The translations under genes were made by a program, and so were the position numbers. Below the pieces are notes generated by a model that worked only from the letters and a program-made list of their open reading frames with translations, did not search any database and had not been told where the DNA came from. A stretch of DNA of 64,000 nucleotides from Desulfobulbus propionicus (GTDB taxonomy: Bacteria; Desulfobacterota; Desulfobulbia; Desulfobulbales; Desulfobulbaceae), in contig PDQK01000026.1 in the NCBI GenBank assembly GCA_002746685.1, positions 1-64,000 of the forward strand, in the 5' to 3' direction. Positions 34,926 through 42,626 of the stretch are shown piece by piece (position 1 is the stretch's first letter; each line of letters begins with the position of its first letter).

Positions 34926-35957
34926 ATGGGAAACAATAGACTAACAATCGGCCTTGCCATGAGTGGTGGGGTGGATTCAACCGTGGCGGCAGCGTTGTTA
35001 CTGGAGCAAGGGTACGCAGTTGAGGGATTTTTTATGCTCCTGCCGGTTCCAGGATTGGAACAGCAACAGGAAAAGGTGGTCGAGGTTGCTCGTTGTTTAC
35101 ATATTCCGCTCCATTGTATTGATGTAAAAGAAGCGTTTTCCAATCAGGTACTCCACTATTTTGCGTCCTCCTACCAAAAGGGCCTCACCCCTAATCCCTG
35201 CATTTATTGCAACCAGCACATCAAGTTCGGCCTGCTGCTGGATGCCATGCATGAGCATGGGGCGGAGACAACCGCTTCAGGCCATTATGCCGATATTGAC
35301 ACCACAGGGATTGCACCGGTCATAAAAAGGGGGAATGACCCGCTAAAAGACCAGTCGTACTTTTTGTGCAGACTGACTCCCGACCAGCTTCAGCATCACC
35401 TTTTCCCGCTCAGTGGGCTGACCAAAGAGGTCATTTTCAGTAAAGCGGAAGCGCTTGGTTTTCATTATGATGGAGAAGAAAGTCAGGATGTGTGTTTTCT
35501 TCAAAACGACCTCTCTGCCTTTCTCACTTCCCGTGGACTGGAAGAGCAGCCAGGAGATTTTGTCTCCACAGATGGCCGCATTTTGGGAACCCATAACGGC
35601 ATCTGGCGCTACACCATCGGGCAGCGTCGCGGCTTAGGGCTTCCTGACGCCACTCCCTGGTATGTGGTCGCTCTGGATAGTTCTACCAACCAAGTGATTG
35701 TTGGCAAGCAGGATGATGTGTTGCGTGATGAGCTCACTGTTCATTCTCTGCTCTGGCAATCCAGGCCTCCATCTTTTCCCTGGCAGGGACTTGTGCAAAT
35801 CAGATCCCGTCACACTCCGGTGCAGGCTGAGGTGATGCCCCACGATGGCAAGAGGGCCAAAGTAACCTTTTCCAGTCCACAAAGAGCTGTCACTCCTGGT
35901 CAATATGCGGTCTTCTATAGTGATGATATGGTGATCGGCAGCGGTATAATAGAGTAA
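34926..35957 (+). CDS. mnmA: tRNA-specific 2-thiouridylase MnmA
   Basis: Thiolates U34 of tRNA Lys, Glu and Gln with ATP. 343 aa from this start. The PP-loop is SGGVDST (13-19). The catalytic Cys pair is C95 (CIYCNQ) and C190 (DVCFLQ). The C-terminal domain has GQRRGLGLP. I chose ATG 34926, where the family normally starts; a GTG at 34884 adds 14 residues, and neither has a clear ribosome site. The neighbour mtaB also modifies tRNA. Confidence 0.92.
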   Translation: MGNNRLTIGLAMSGGVDSTVAAALLLEQGYAVEGFFMLLPVPGLEQQQEKVVEVARCLHIPLHCIDVKEAFSNQVLHYFASSYQKGLTPNPCIYCNQHIKFGLLLDAMHEHGAETTASGHYADIDTTGIAPVIKRGNDPLKDQSYFLCRLTPDQLQHHLFPLSGLTKEVIFSKAEALGFHYDGEESQDVCFLQNDLSAFLTSRGLEEQPGDFVSTDGRILGTHNGIWRYTIGQRRGLGLPDATPWYVVALDSSTNQVIVGKQDDVLRDELTVHSLLWQSRPPSFPWQGLVQIRSRHTPVQAEVMPHDGKRAKVTFSSPQRAVTPGQYAVFYSDDMVIGSGIIE

Positions 35958-35985
35958 CTGTTCACCAATAACCTGTATTTCATGT

Positions 35986-37320
35986 ATGCAAAAAGTCGCC
36001 ATCTCCACCTTGGGCTGTAAGGTCAATCAATTTGAGTCTGCCTCCTTTACCACCGGGCTGAGTGAAGCAGGGTGCGAACTGGTGCCGTTTGCAGACAAGG
36101 CTGATGTGTACATCATCAACTCCTGCACCGTGACGGCCAAAGCCGGACAACAGTCCCGCCAACTCATCCGCCGTGCACGACACAATAATCCCAAAGCCAG
36201 GATTATTGTGACCGGATGTTATGTGCAAATGGATCCAGACACTGTCCTTGACATCATTGGGGACAAGGGATGTATCATCGGCAATGATTACAAACATTTA
36301 CTTGTAGACACCACCCTGCAGGAGAACCACCCGGAACTGGTCATGCTGATGGGAAAAATCAGCAACCAGCAACATATCTGTGACCTCCCGGTACGCACAT
36401 TTGGGGGCCGCACAAGAGCGTACATTCGAGTCCAGGATGGGTGCAATAACTTCTGCACCTACTGCATTGTACCATATACCAGGGGACCGAGCAGAAGCTT
36501 GAGGATATCCTCGGTGCTTGAGCAGGTTGCTGTATTTCTGGATGAAGGGTACAAGGAGCTGGTCATTACCGGTATCAACATTGGGAAATATGGTCTTGAC
36601 ACGGATGAAAACCAAACAATCTACTCGTTGCTGGAACAGATCTGTCAGGACTTTCCCTCGCTCCGGATACGCTTAAGTTCCATAGAGCCCCCTGAAGTAA
36701 ATGCTCAGCTTCTGGATATTATGGCAACGCACCCAAACTTCATGCCACACCTTCATATCCCGCTCCAAAGTGGTGATGACGAGGTACTGCGCCGCATGTA
36801 CCGCCAATACAATACGAAATATTTTCGCACTGTTATCGAAAAAATCCATACTGCCCTGCCCCATGCTGCCATTGGCTGTGATGTGCTGGGCGGTTTTCCC
36901 GGTGAAACAGAGCAACAGGCAGACAACACCTATGCGCTCATCCGTGACCTGCCTCTTTCCTATCTCCATGTGTTCCCCTATTCAAAACGCCACGGCACCC
37001 TGGCAGCATCCTATAAAAACCACCTTCCCGGCCCGGTAAAGACCCAGCGGGTCAAACGTCTGCGTGAGCTAGACAGTCAGCTCAGAGAACGTTTTTACAC
37101 CAGTCAGGTTGGCACCACTGTGTCTGTTCTGGTAGAACGTCAGGATAAAAAATCACAACTCCTGCAAGGGTTTAGCGAAAATTACCTCCCTCTCCATTTT
37201 TCTGGCTCCACGCAACTCATTCATCAGGTTATTCCTGTCCACGTGGATCGCGTCCAGAATGGTCAACCCATTGGTACAGTTTCCCAAGAGTTGCTTGAGG
37301 AAAAACAGGTTACCAAGTAA
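35986..37320 (+). CDS. mtaB: tRNA t6A37 methylthiotransferase MtaB
   Basis: Radical SAM enzyme that converts t6A37 to ms2t6A37 in tRNA. 444 aa. An N-terminal UPF0004 domain binds the second 4Fe-4S cluster through C11 (TLGCKVNQ), C47 (NSCTVT) and C78 (TGCYVQ). The radical SAM cluster site is C153, C157, C160 (DGCNNFCTYC). A C-terminal TRAM-like region follows. KVNQFES at the N-terminus is the MtaB rather than MiaB signature. It starts 28 nt after mnmA, so the two are probably co-transcribed. Confidence 0.93.
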   Translation: MQKVAISTLGCKVNQFESASFTTGLSEAGCELVPFADKADVYIINSCTVTAKAGQQSRQLIRRARHNNPKARIIVTGCYVQMDPDTVLDIIGDKGCIIGNDYKHLLVDTTLQENHPELVMLMGKISNQQHICDLPVRTFGGRTRAYIRVQDGCNNFCTYCIVPYTRGPSRSLRISSVLEQVAVFLDEGYKELVITGINIGKYGLDTDENQTIYSLLEQICQDFPSLRIRLSSIEPPEVNAQLLDIMATHPNFMPHLHIPLQSGDDEVLRRMYRQYNTKYFRTVIEKIHTALPHAAIGCDVLGGFPGETEQQADNTYALIRDLPLSYLHVFPYSKRHGTLAASYKNHLPGPVKTQRVKRLRELDSQLRERFYTSQVGTTVSVLVERQDKKSQLLQGFSENYLPLHFSGSTQLIHQVIPVHVDRVQNGQPIGTVSQELLEEKQVTK

Positions 37321-37353
37321 AGTAAGCCTGTTTTATTTAAGGAGACCACACTC

Positions 37354-38595
37354 ATGATAGGAGAAATCATTGCCATCGGTGATGAGCTGATCGCCGGGCG
37401 AATTAACAACACCAACAGTGGATACGCTGCCCAGCATCTTCACGCTGCAGGACATACCATCCGCTCAATTCACACCATAGGCGATTCGCTGGAGCTGATA
37501 GGATCAGCTCTTACATGCAGTCTAAATCGAGCTGATTTTGTCATTGTTACCGGTGGCCTTGGTGCCACCACCGATGACCTGACAAACGATGCAGTTATCC
37601 GCGCCCTAAAGGTAAAAGGGGGGGTAAACCAACAGGTCGTTGCCAGCGTTAACAAACGTCACCCCAACCTTTCAGCTCAACAACAGGAAGCTGTTGAAAA
37701 ACTGGCCTGGCTGCCAGAAAACGCCGAAATTCTGGATGATACGTACCGGATGGCCGGGTACCTCCTGCCCTATGAAGGTAAACCGCTCTTTTTTCTGCCA
37801 GGAGTTCCTCCCCAGATGGAGACCTTGTTGGTGGATAAGGTACTGCCAGCACTGAAAAAATGGTACCCCCAAACAGACGTTGTTGTACGCCAGGAGCTCT
37901 ACCGCACCTTTGGGCTGCCTGAAACCGAGGTAAACAACCGGCTGGTAGAACTGGAGGAAATCCAAGGTGTACAGATAGGATATTATCCGGTGAGTTGTGA
38001 AGTCCATGTCAGCTTAACCATTAGAGCAGCAACCACGGATGGTGCAGAGCAACTCTTTGCCGAGACCGATGCATCCATCCGCAAGCTGTTGGGTGTCTAT
38101 ATGTACGCCACTGGCCAGAAAAGCCTTGCTGAAGTGGTTGGCGAGTTAATGGTGGAGAAAGCTCCTGGCAAACTCATGTGCACTGCAGAGTCCTGTACCG
38201 GAGGGTTGATCAGCAGTACAATCACTCAAATTCCTGGTAGCTCAAGCTGGTTTGCCGGAGGAGTGGTAGCCTATTCCAATGCGCTTAAGGAAAGCCTGCT
38301 GGGTGTTGACCAGGCCCTGCTCAGGAATTATGGTGCTGTCAGTCCGCAATCAGCCCGAGCCATGGCGGCCCGGCTTGCGGCAAAACTCAAATGCAAGACC
38401 GCTGTTTCGGTCACCGGCATAGCAGGTCCTGGTGGTGGTTCAGAAGAAAAACCAGTGGGAACAGTGTATATCGGCCTGTTCCATAACGACAAGGTGAGTG
38501 AAACCTTGTACAATTTTAGCGGTAACCGTCACCAGATTCAGGAAAAAACTGCGCTCACCGCATTGGATACAGTGCGCCGTGCCCTACTACTATAA
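37354..38595 (+). CDS. cinA: CinA-like NMN amidohydrolase
   Basis: 413 aa. An N-terminal MoCF-binding-like domain (about 1-170, GGLGATTDDLT) with ADP-ribose pyrophosphatase activity in homologues, and a C-terminal NMN deamidase domain (about 255-413) with ESCTGGLIS and TGIAGPGGGSEEKPVGTVYIGL. It recycles NMN to NaMN. ATG 37354 has AAGGAG 9 nt upstream. It sits before recA, 39 nt away, an arrangement common in bacteria that explains the older competence/damage name. Confidence 0.94.
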   Translation: MIGEIIAIGDELIAGRINNTNSGYAAQHLHAAGHTIRSIHTIGDSLELIGSALTCSLNRADFVIVTGGLGATTDDLTNDAVIRALKVKGGVNQQVVASVNKRHPNLSAQQQEAVEKLAWLPENAEILDDTYRMAGYLLPYEGKPLFFLPGVPPQMETLLVDKVLPALKKWYPQTDVVVRQELYRTFGLPETEVNNRLVELEEIQGVQIGYYPVSCEVHVSLTIRAATTDGAEQLFAETDASIRKLLGVYMYATGQKSLAEVVGELMVEKAPGKLMCTAESCTGGLISSTITQIPGSSSWFAGGVVAYSNALKESLLGVDQALLRNYGAVSPQSARAMAARLAAKLKCKTAVSVTGIAGPGGGSEEKPVGTVYIGLFHNDKVSETLYNFSGNRHQIQEKTALTALDTVRRALLL

Positions 38596-38634
38596 CCTAC
38601 CTCACAATGTACAACCCTTGCTAGGAGAAGCTCC

Positions 38635-39684
38635 ATGGCTGTGTCCAAAGATGTTGCTGAAAACAGATTAAAAAGTGTCGATAATGCTATTGTTCAAATC
38701 CAACGCCAGTTCGGTAAAGGCTCTATTATGCGGCTGGGTTCAGACGAACGTGAAAATGTGCCTTCCATTCCCACTGGTGTACTGTCCATTGACCTGGCTC
38801 TGGGTGTTGGCGGTTTTCCCAGAGGACGGGTAACGGAAATATATGGACCGGAATCTTCCGGGAAAACCACTCTGGCCCTTCATGTTATTGCCATGGCCCA
38901 AAAAATGGGCGGCAATGCTGCCTTTATTGATGCTGAGCACGCCCTTGATACCAGTTATGCTCAGCGGCTGGGCGTAGATGTGGATAACCTGCTTATTTCC
39001 CAACCTGATTTTGGCGAGCAAGCTCTTGAAATTACTGAAATTCTTATGCGAAGCGGCGGCATTGACGTGATCGTTATCGACTCGGTGGCAGCTCTGGTGC
39101 CGCGAGCTGAGATTGACGGAAACGTTGGTGACCAACATGTTGGCTTACAGGCAAGGCTCATGTCTCATGCCATGCGTAAATTCACAGGAGTACTCAAGCG
39201 GACCAACACGGTACTCATTTTCATCAACCAGATTCGGATGAAGATTGGGGTAATGTTTGGTAACCCGGAAACCACCACCGGTGGTAATGCGCTGAAATTT
39301 TACAGCTCCATCCGCATTGACATCCGCAGAATGACCCAGATCAAAGACGGGCAGGAAGTAATCGGTAACCGGACCAAGGTGAAGGTGGTAAAAAATAAAG
39401 TGGCGCCACCGTTTAAACTGGCTGAATTTGACATTGTGTACGGTGAGGGTATTTCCAAAATCGGTGACCTGCTCGATCTTGGCGTGGAGCATGGCCTGGT
39501 GGACAAGAGCGGGGCCTGGTATTCGTATCAGGATGAGCGCATTGGTCAGGGCCGGGAAAATGCTAAAACCTTTCTTAAGGAACACCCGGAAATGGTTGCC
39601 GACATTGACAATAAGCTCAGGCTTGGCTTGGGAATGGGTGGCGAAGCTCCCAAAGAGGAGCCAGCGCAACCCAAAGATGAATAA
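38635..39684 (+). CDS. recA: Recombinase RecA
   Basis: 349-aa ATP-dependent strand-exchange protein for recombination and SOS. Walker A is GPESSGKT (71-78), Walker [11 protein letters not shown], and the L2 loop region GNALKFYSS. The C-terminus is acidic and short (EEPAQPKDE). ATG 38635 has TAGGAG 8 nt upstream. I see no clear LexA box in the 39-nt gap after cinA; the SOS promoter, if any, may lie upstream of cinA or mtaB. A hairpin terminator follows. Confidence 0.98.
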   Translation: MAVSKDVAENRLKSVDNAIVQIQRQFGKGSIMRLGSDERENVPSIPTGVLSIDLALGVGGFPRGRVTEIYGPESSGKTTLALHVIAMAQKMGGNAAFIDAEHALDTSYAQRLGVDVDNLLISQPDFGEQALEITEILMRSGGIDVIVIDSVAALVPRAEIDGNVGDQHVGLQARLMSHAMRKFTGVLKRTNTVLIFINQIRMKIGVMFGNPETTTGGNALKFYSSIRIDIRRMTQIKDGQEVIGNRTKVKVVKNKVAPPFKLAEFDIVYGEGISKIGDLLDLGVEHGLVDKSGAWYSYQDERIGQGRENAKTFLKEHPEMVADIDNKLRLGLGMGGEAPKEEPAQPKDE

Positions 39685-39697
39685 TACCTCTTCTCTC

Positions 39698-39733
39698 CCC
39701 CAGCTGTTTCAAGGCATCTTGAAGCAGCTGGGG
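39698..39733 (+). terminator. Terminator after recA
   Basis: CCCCAGCTG with an inner TTCAA pairs with TTGAA and CAGCTGGGG (39698-39733). It is followed by TGCCCTTTTCCC. The panE gene converges 24 nt further. Confidence 0.75.
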
Positions 39734-39756
39734 TGCCCTTTTCCCACCAGGCAGTT

Positions 39757-40704
39757 CTATACTGCGTTGTGTTCCTTAAAGCGAACCAGTTGTGCCAGGG
39801 TTGCACAGGTTGGTGTTGCGATTCCATGCTGTTCCCCCTCACGTGCAACATACCCCACTAACGCTTCCACCTCTGTTGGCTTGTGGTTTTCAATATCCTG
39901 CAACATGGATGGCCGGTGGTCATAGGTTACAGGGACAAGCTGGTCATAAAAAATCTGCTTGTACTCCCCAGCGTCCTGCCAGAGGGTCTTTTTGCCCATG
40001 GCGCGTATCACAGCAAAGGTTTCCTCGATAACCCGGTTCATTATCGCCCTGCTCTCTCCACTCTCAGATAAAGCCCCGTAATGTACACCAAGCACAGCTC
40101 CCAGAGGATTCAATGCACAGTTGTAGAGCAGCTTGGCAAACAGGTCACGATGAATATCTTCAACAGCGATACAGGGAAGTCCAGCTTGATTCATCGCCTC
40201 GGCCAGCTTAGCCGCTGTTGCCGGGATTTTTCCTGCCTGGGAGCCTCCGATGTGGACATCGTCAGCAGAGACCGTTATCCGGACAGTGCCAGGACGCTCA
40301 ATTTCAAATCCTGTAATGACCCGCGCTCCAAGGGATCGTTGCGGACCAAAGTTTTTTTCGACCTGCTCCACATTGCCACACCCATTTTGCATGGAGACCA
40401 CTGTTCCGGTAAACCCGTTAAAGCTCTTTATATCCTGCACAGCACCTGCTGTATCATAGGTCTTGGTGGTCAGCAAAACGTACTCTATCTCATCTGCTGC
40501 TATTTCCCCAAGTGCTGTATGTAACCCAAGCTGCTCACCGCTCACATGATAGTCGCCAAAGATGCCGGTTACAGCCAGCCCCTTCTCCTCAATACCCTGT
40601 TTAAAACGCTCCCGCAACAGGAGGTGAACATCATGTCCGTGAGCAGCCAACATACAACCAACAGCTTGACCAAGAGCACCTGCTCCATAAATAACTATTC
40701 GCAT
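39757..40704 (-). CDS. panE: 2-dehydropantoate 2-reductase
   Basis: NADPH-dependent reduction of ketopantoate to pantoate in CoA synthesis. 315 aa from ATG 40704 (MRIVIYGAGALG). The dinucleotide motif GAGALG is at residues 7-12. The catalytic Lys region is DLFAKLLYNCALNPLGAVLG and the C-terminal helix domain has SMLQDIENHKPTEVEAL. A longer frame to 40776 lacks a ribosome site, while GAGG lies 8 nt before 40704. Some family members reduce other 2-oxo acids. Confidence 0.9.
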   Translation of the reverse strand: MRIVIYGAGALGQAVGCMLAAHGHDVHLLLRERFKQGIEEKGLAVTGIFGDYHVSGEQLGLHTALGEIAADEIEYVLLTTKTYDTAGAVQDIKSFNGFTGTVVSMQNGCGNVEQVEKNFGPQRSLGARVITGFEIERPGTVRITVSADDVHIGGSQAGKIPATAAKLAEAMNQAGLPCIAVEDIHRDLFAKLLYNCALNPLGAVLGVHYGALSESGESRAIMNRVIEETFAVIRAMGKKTLWQDAGEYKQIFYDQLVPVTYDHRPSMLQDIENHKPTEVEALVGYVAREGEQHGIATPTCATLAQLVRFKEHNAV

Positions 40705-40796
40705 ACCCTCTTTCCTCTTACTCGTACTTGATAAATGGAGACAACCACCATAAATTGGAACCCATCGCTTTTGCAAGACCTCATTTATCCATCAAC

Positions 40797-41285
40797 ATGG
40801 GCACACGATTGGAAATTATCATCATTGCAGCCATGACCCCTCAACGAGTCATCGGCTTGAACAACACCATTCCATGGGACATCCCCTCTGAACAACAGTT
40901 TTTCAAGTTTGTCACCATGGGGCATACCCTGCTCATGGGGCGTAAAACCTATGAGTCCATTGGCAAGCCTTTACCTGGCAGAAAAAACATTGTCCTGACC
41001 AGTCACAAGCTTCCGCTACAACCTGACCTGTTTACGGCAACAAGTAGCGAACAGGGCCTTTCCCTCTGTTCCCCAGGTGAAAAGGTTTTTGTCATAGGTG
41101 GAGCCTCGATCTACAAGCAACTGCTTCCCAAAGCGCACCGCTTGCTCCTTACCACAATCCACAAAACCTTCCCAGGAGACACTGTTTTTCCGCCCCTTCC
41201 ACCTGGACAGTTCTCTGGTATTGGAACGGTCCATGTCCATGACACCATTTGCTATACAATCAGGGAATTTGTGCGCAACAAGTAA
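40797..41285 (+). CDS. folA: Dihydrofolate reductase
   Basis: 162-aa NADPH-dependent reductase of dihydrofolate. Conserved regions: AAMTPQRVIGLNNTIPWDIPS with the active-site Asp after PW, MGRKTYESIGKPLPGRKN for cofactor binding, and VIGGASIYKQLLP. The start at ATG 40797 is chosen because the longer upstream frame carries no family signal; no good ribosome site precedes either. The gene diverges from panE across about 90 nt. Confidence 0.93.
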   Translation: MGTRLEIIIIAAMTPQRVIGLNNTIPWDIPSEQQFFKFVTMGHTLLMGRKTYESIGKPLPGRKNIVLTSHKLPLQPDLFTATSSEQGLSLCSPGEKVFVIGGASIYKQLLPKAHRLLLTTIHKTFPGDTVFPPLPPGQFSGIGTVHVHDTICYTIREFVRNK

Positions 41286-41389
41286 GGGAAAATGCCTCTT
41301 GTGCACTTGCAGAGCTGTCCCTGTCCAGTTAGGATGGGGAGGTTTTCTTTCTATACAATTTCAAATAAATGAGCTACTCACCTAACCCC

Positions 41390-42115
41390 ATGCGTCGTTT
41401 CTTTATATCTGCTCAACAAAGAGAAAACAGTGCCGTTATTCTTACCGGTTCCGAAGCCCACCACCTTGCCAACGTATTACGCTTACAAGCACAAGACCAG
41501 GTGGAGTTTATTGACGGTTCTGGACGTATTCTGGTCAGCAGGCTGGAACGTGTCACCCCAAACAAGGTGGAGGCAACGGTGGTGGAAGAGCGGCTGGAAA
41601 GAGTTGAGACGCCCTTCCCCATCACCCTGCTTATGGGCGTGCTGAAAGGAAAGAAGATGGAGCTGGTCATACAAAAGGCAACCGAACTTGGCGTGCACCA
41701 GGTGTTGCCCGTGCATACCCGTTTTTGTGCGTTTCAAGCTCAGGGCGAGAAGCAGCAACGTCGATGGCAGCGGATCATGGTAGAGGCGTGTAAGCAATGC
41801 AAACGGACCCAGCCCATGTCCATCTTGCCCATTACCCGCTTTGAGCAGGTTGATTTTTCCCAATTCACCCATAAAGTAGTGGGCTGGGAAAAAGAGCACT
41901 CAGGACGACTCACGCCAGGCACCTTTCATACCCCAGGTCCTGTTTGTATTGGCATAGGGCCTGAGGGCGGCTGGCATGAAAATGAAATCACCCACCTGCT
42001 TGACAAGGCATTTCTCCCGGTGACCCTTGGGCCGCATATTTTACGTGGTGAAACAGCAGCGATTGCAGCAACGGCTATTGTCCAAAATATGCTGCGTCTT
42101 AACGCTGATACCTGA
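41390..42115 (+). CDS. rsmE: 16S rRNA (uracil-1498-N3)-methyltransferase
   Basis: SPOUT methyltransferase for U1498 of 16S rRNA. 241 aa from MRRFFI, the normal family start; an ATG at 41369 adds 7 residues. A PUA-like N-terminal domain (about 1-70) precedes the knotted SAM-binding domain with GIGPEGGWHENEI and LGPHILRGETA. The stop codon lies inside a TGAATCCGTGA repeat half-site (42113-42126). Confidence 0.94.
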   Translation: MRRFFISAQQRENSAVILTGSEAHHLANVLRLQAQDQVEFIDGSGRILVSRLERVTPNKVEATVVEERLERVETPFPITLLMGVLKGKKMELVIQKATELGVHQVLPVHTRFCAFQAQGEKQQRRWQRIMVEACKQCKRTQPMSILPITRFEQVDFSQFTHKVVGWEKEHSGRLTPGTFHTPGPVCIGIGPEGGWHENEITHLLDKAFLPVTLGPHILRGETAAIAATAIVQNMLRLNADT

Positions 42116-42126
42116 ATCCGTGACGG
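42113..42126 (+). repeat. TGAATCCGTGA family half-site, copy 2
   Basis: TGAATCCGTGACGG matches the reverse complement of the right end of the 55.5-kb element. It overlaps the rsmE stop codon. No second end is present before dtd at 42168, so it is a solo half. Confidence 0.4.
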
Positions 42127-42167
42127 ATTGGGGGGATAATCAAAAAACTTAACCTTCAAAGTACCCG

Positions 42168-42617
42168 ATGAGAGCAGTAGTGCAACGCGTGGATAACGCA
42201 AATGTGACTGTGGACCAGCAGGTCACAGGGGCCATTGGTCCTGGACTTGTAGTCCTGCTTGGTGTCCATGCAGACGACACAGCAAAAGACATCCGATGGC
42301 TGGCGGAAAAAATTATCCACCTGCGTATTTTTAATGATGAAAAGGGCGTGATGAATCGCTCCCTGATTGATGAAAACGGCCAACTTCTTGTTGTCTCGCA
42401 ATTTACCCTTTATGCTGATTGCCGGAAAGGAAGACGGCCATCCTGGCACGGTGCTGCCCCCCCAGACAAAGCAGAGCAACGATACCAGGAGTTTATCCAG
42501 GAGTGTACCAGGCTTGGAGTACTCCCCCAAACCGGACAATTTCAAGCAGACATGACCGTATCACTGACCAACAACGGTCCAGTCACCATGTTACTGGACT
42601 CCCATAAAACCTTTTAA
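42168..42617 (+). CDS. dtd: D-aminoacyl-tRNA deacylase
   Basis: 149-aa homodimeric enzyme that hydrolyses D-aminoacyl-tRNA and mischarged Gly-tRNA-Ala. The catalytic region SQFTLYAD (about 80-87) and the cross-subunit motif NGPVT (near 136-140) are both present, the latter with the Gly-Pro that excludes L-amino acids. MRAVVQRV is the family start. The next gene follows by 9 nt. Confidence 0.96.
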   Translation: MRAVVQRVDNANVTVDQQVTGAIGPGLVVLLGVHADDTAKDIRWLAEKIIHLRIFNDEKGVMNRSLIDENGQLLVVSQFTLYADCRKGRRPSWHGAAPPDKAEQRYQEFIQECTRLGVLPQTGQFQADMTVSLTNNGPVTMLLDSHKTF

Positions 42618-42626
42618 AAAACGCCC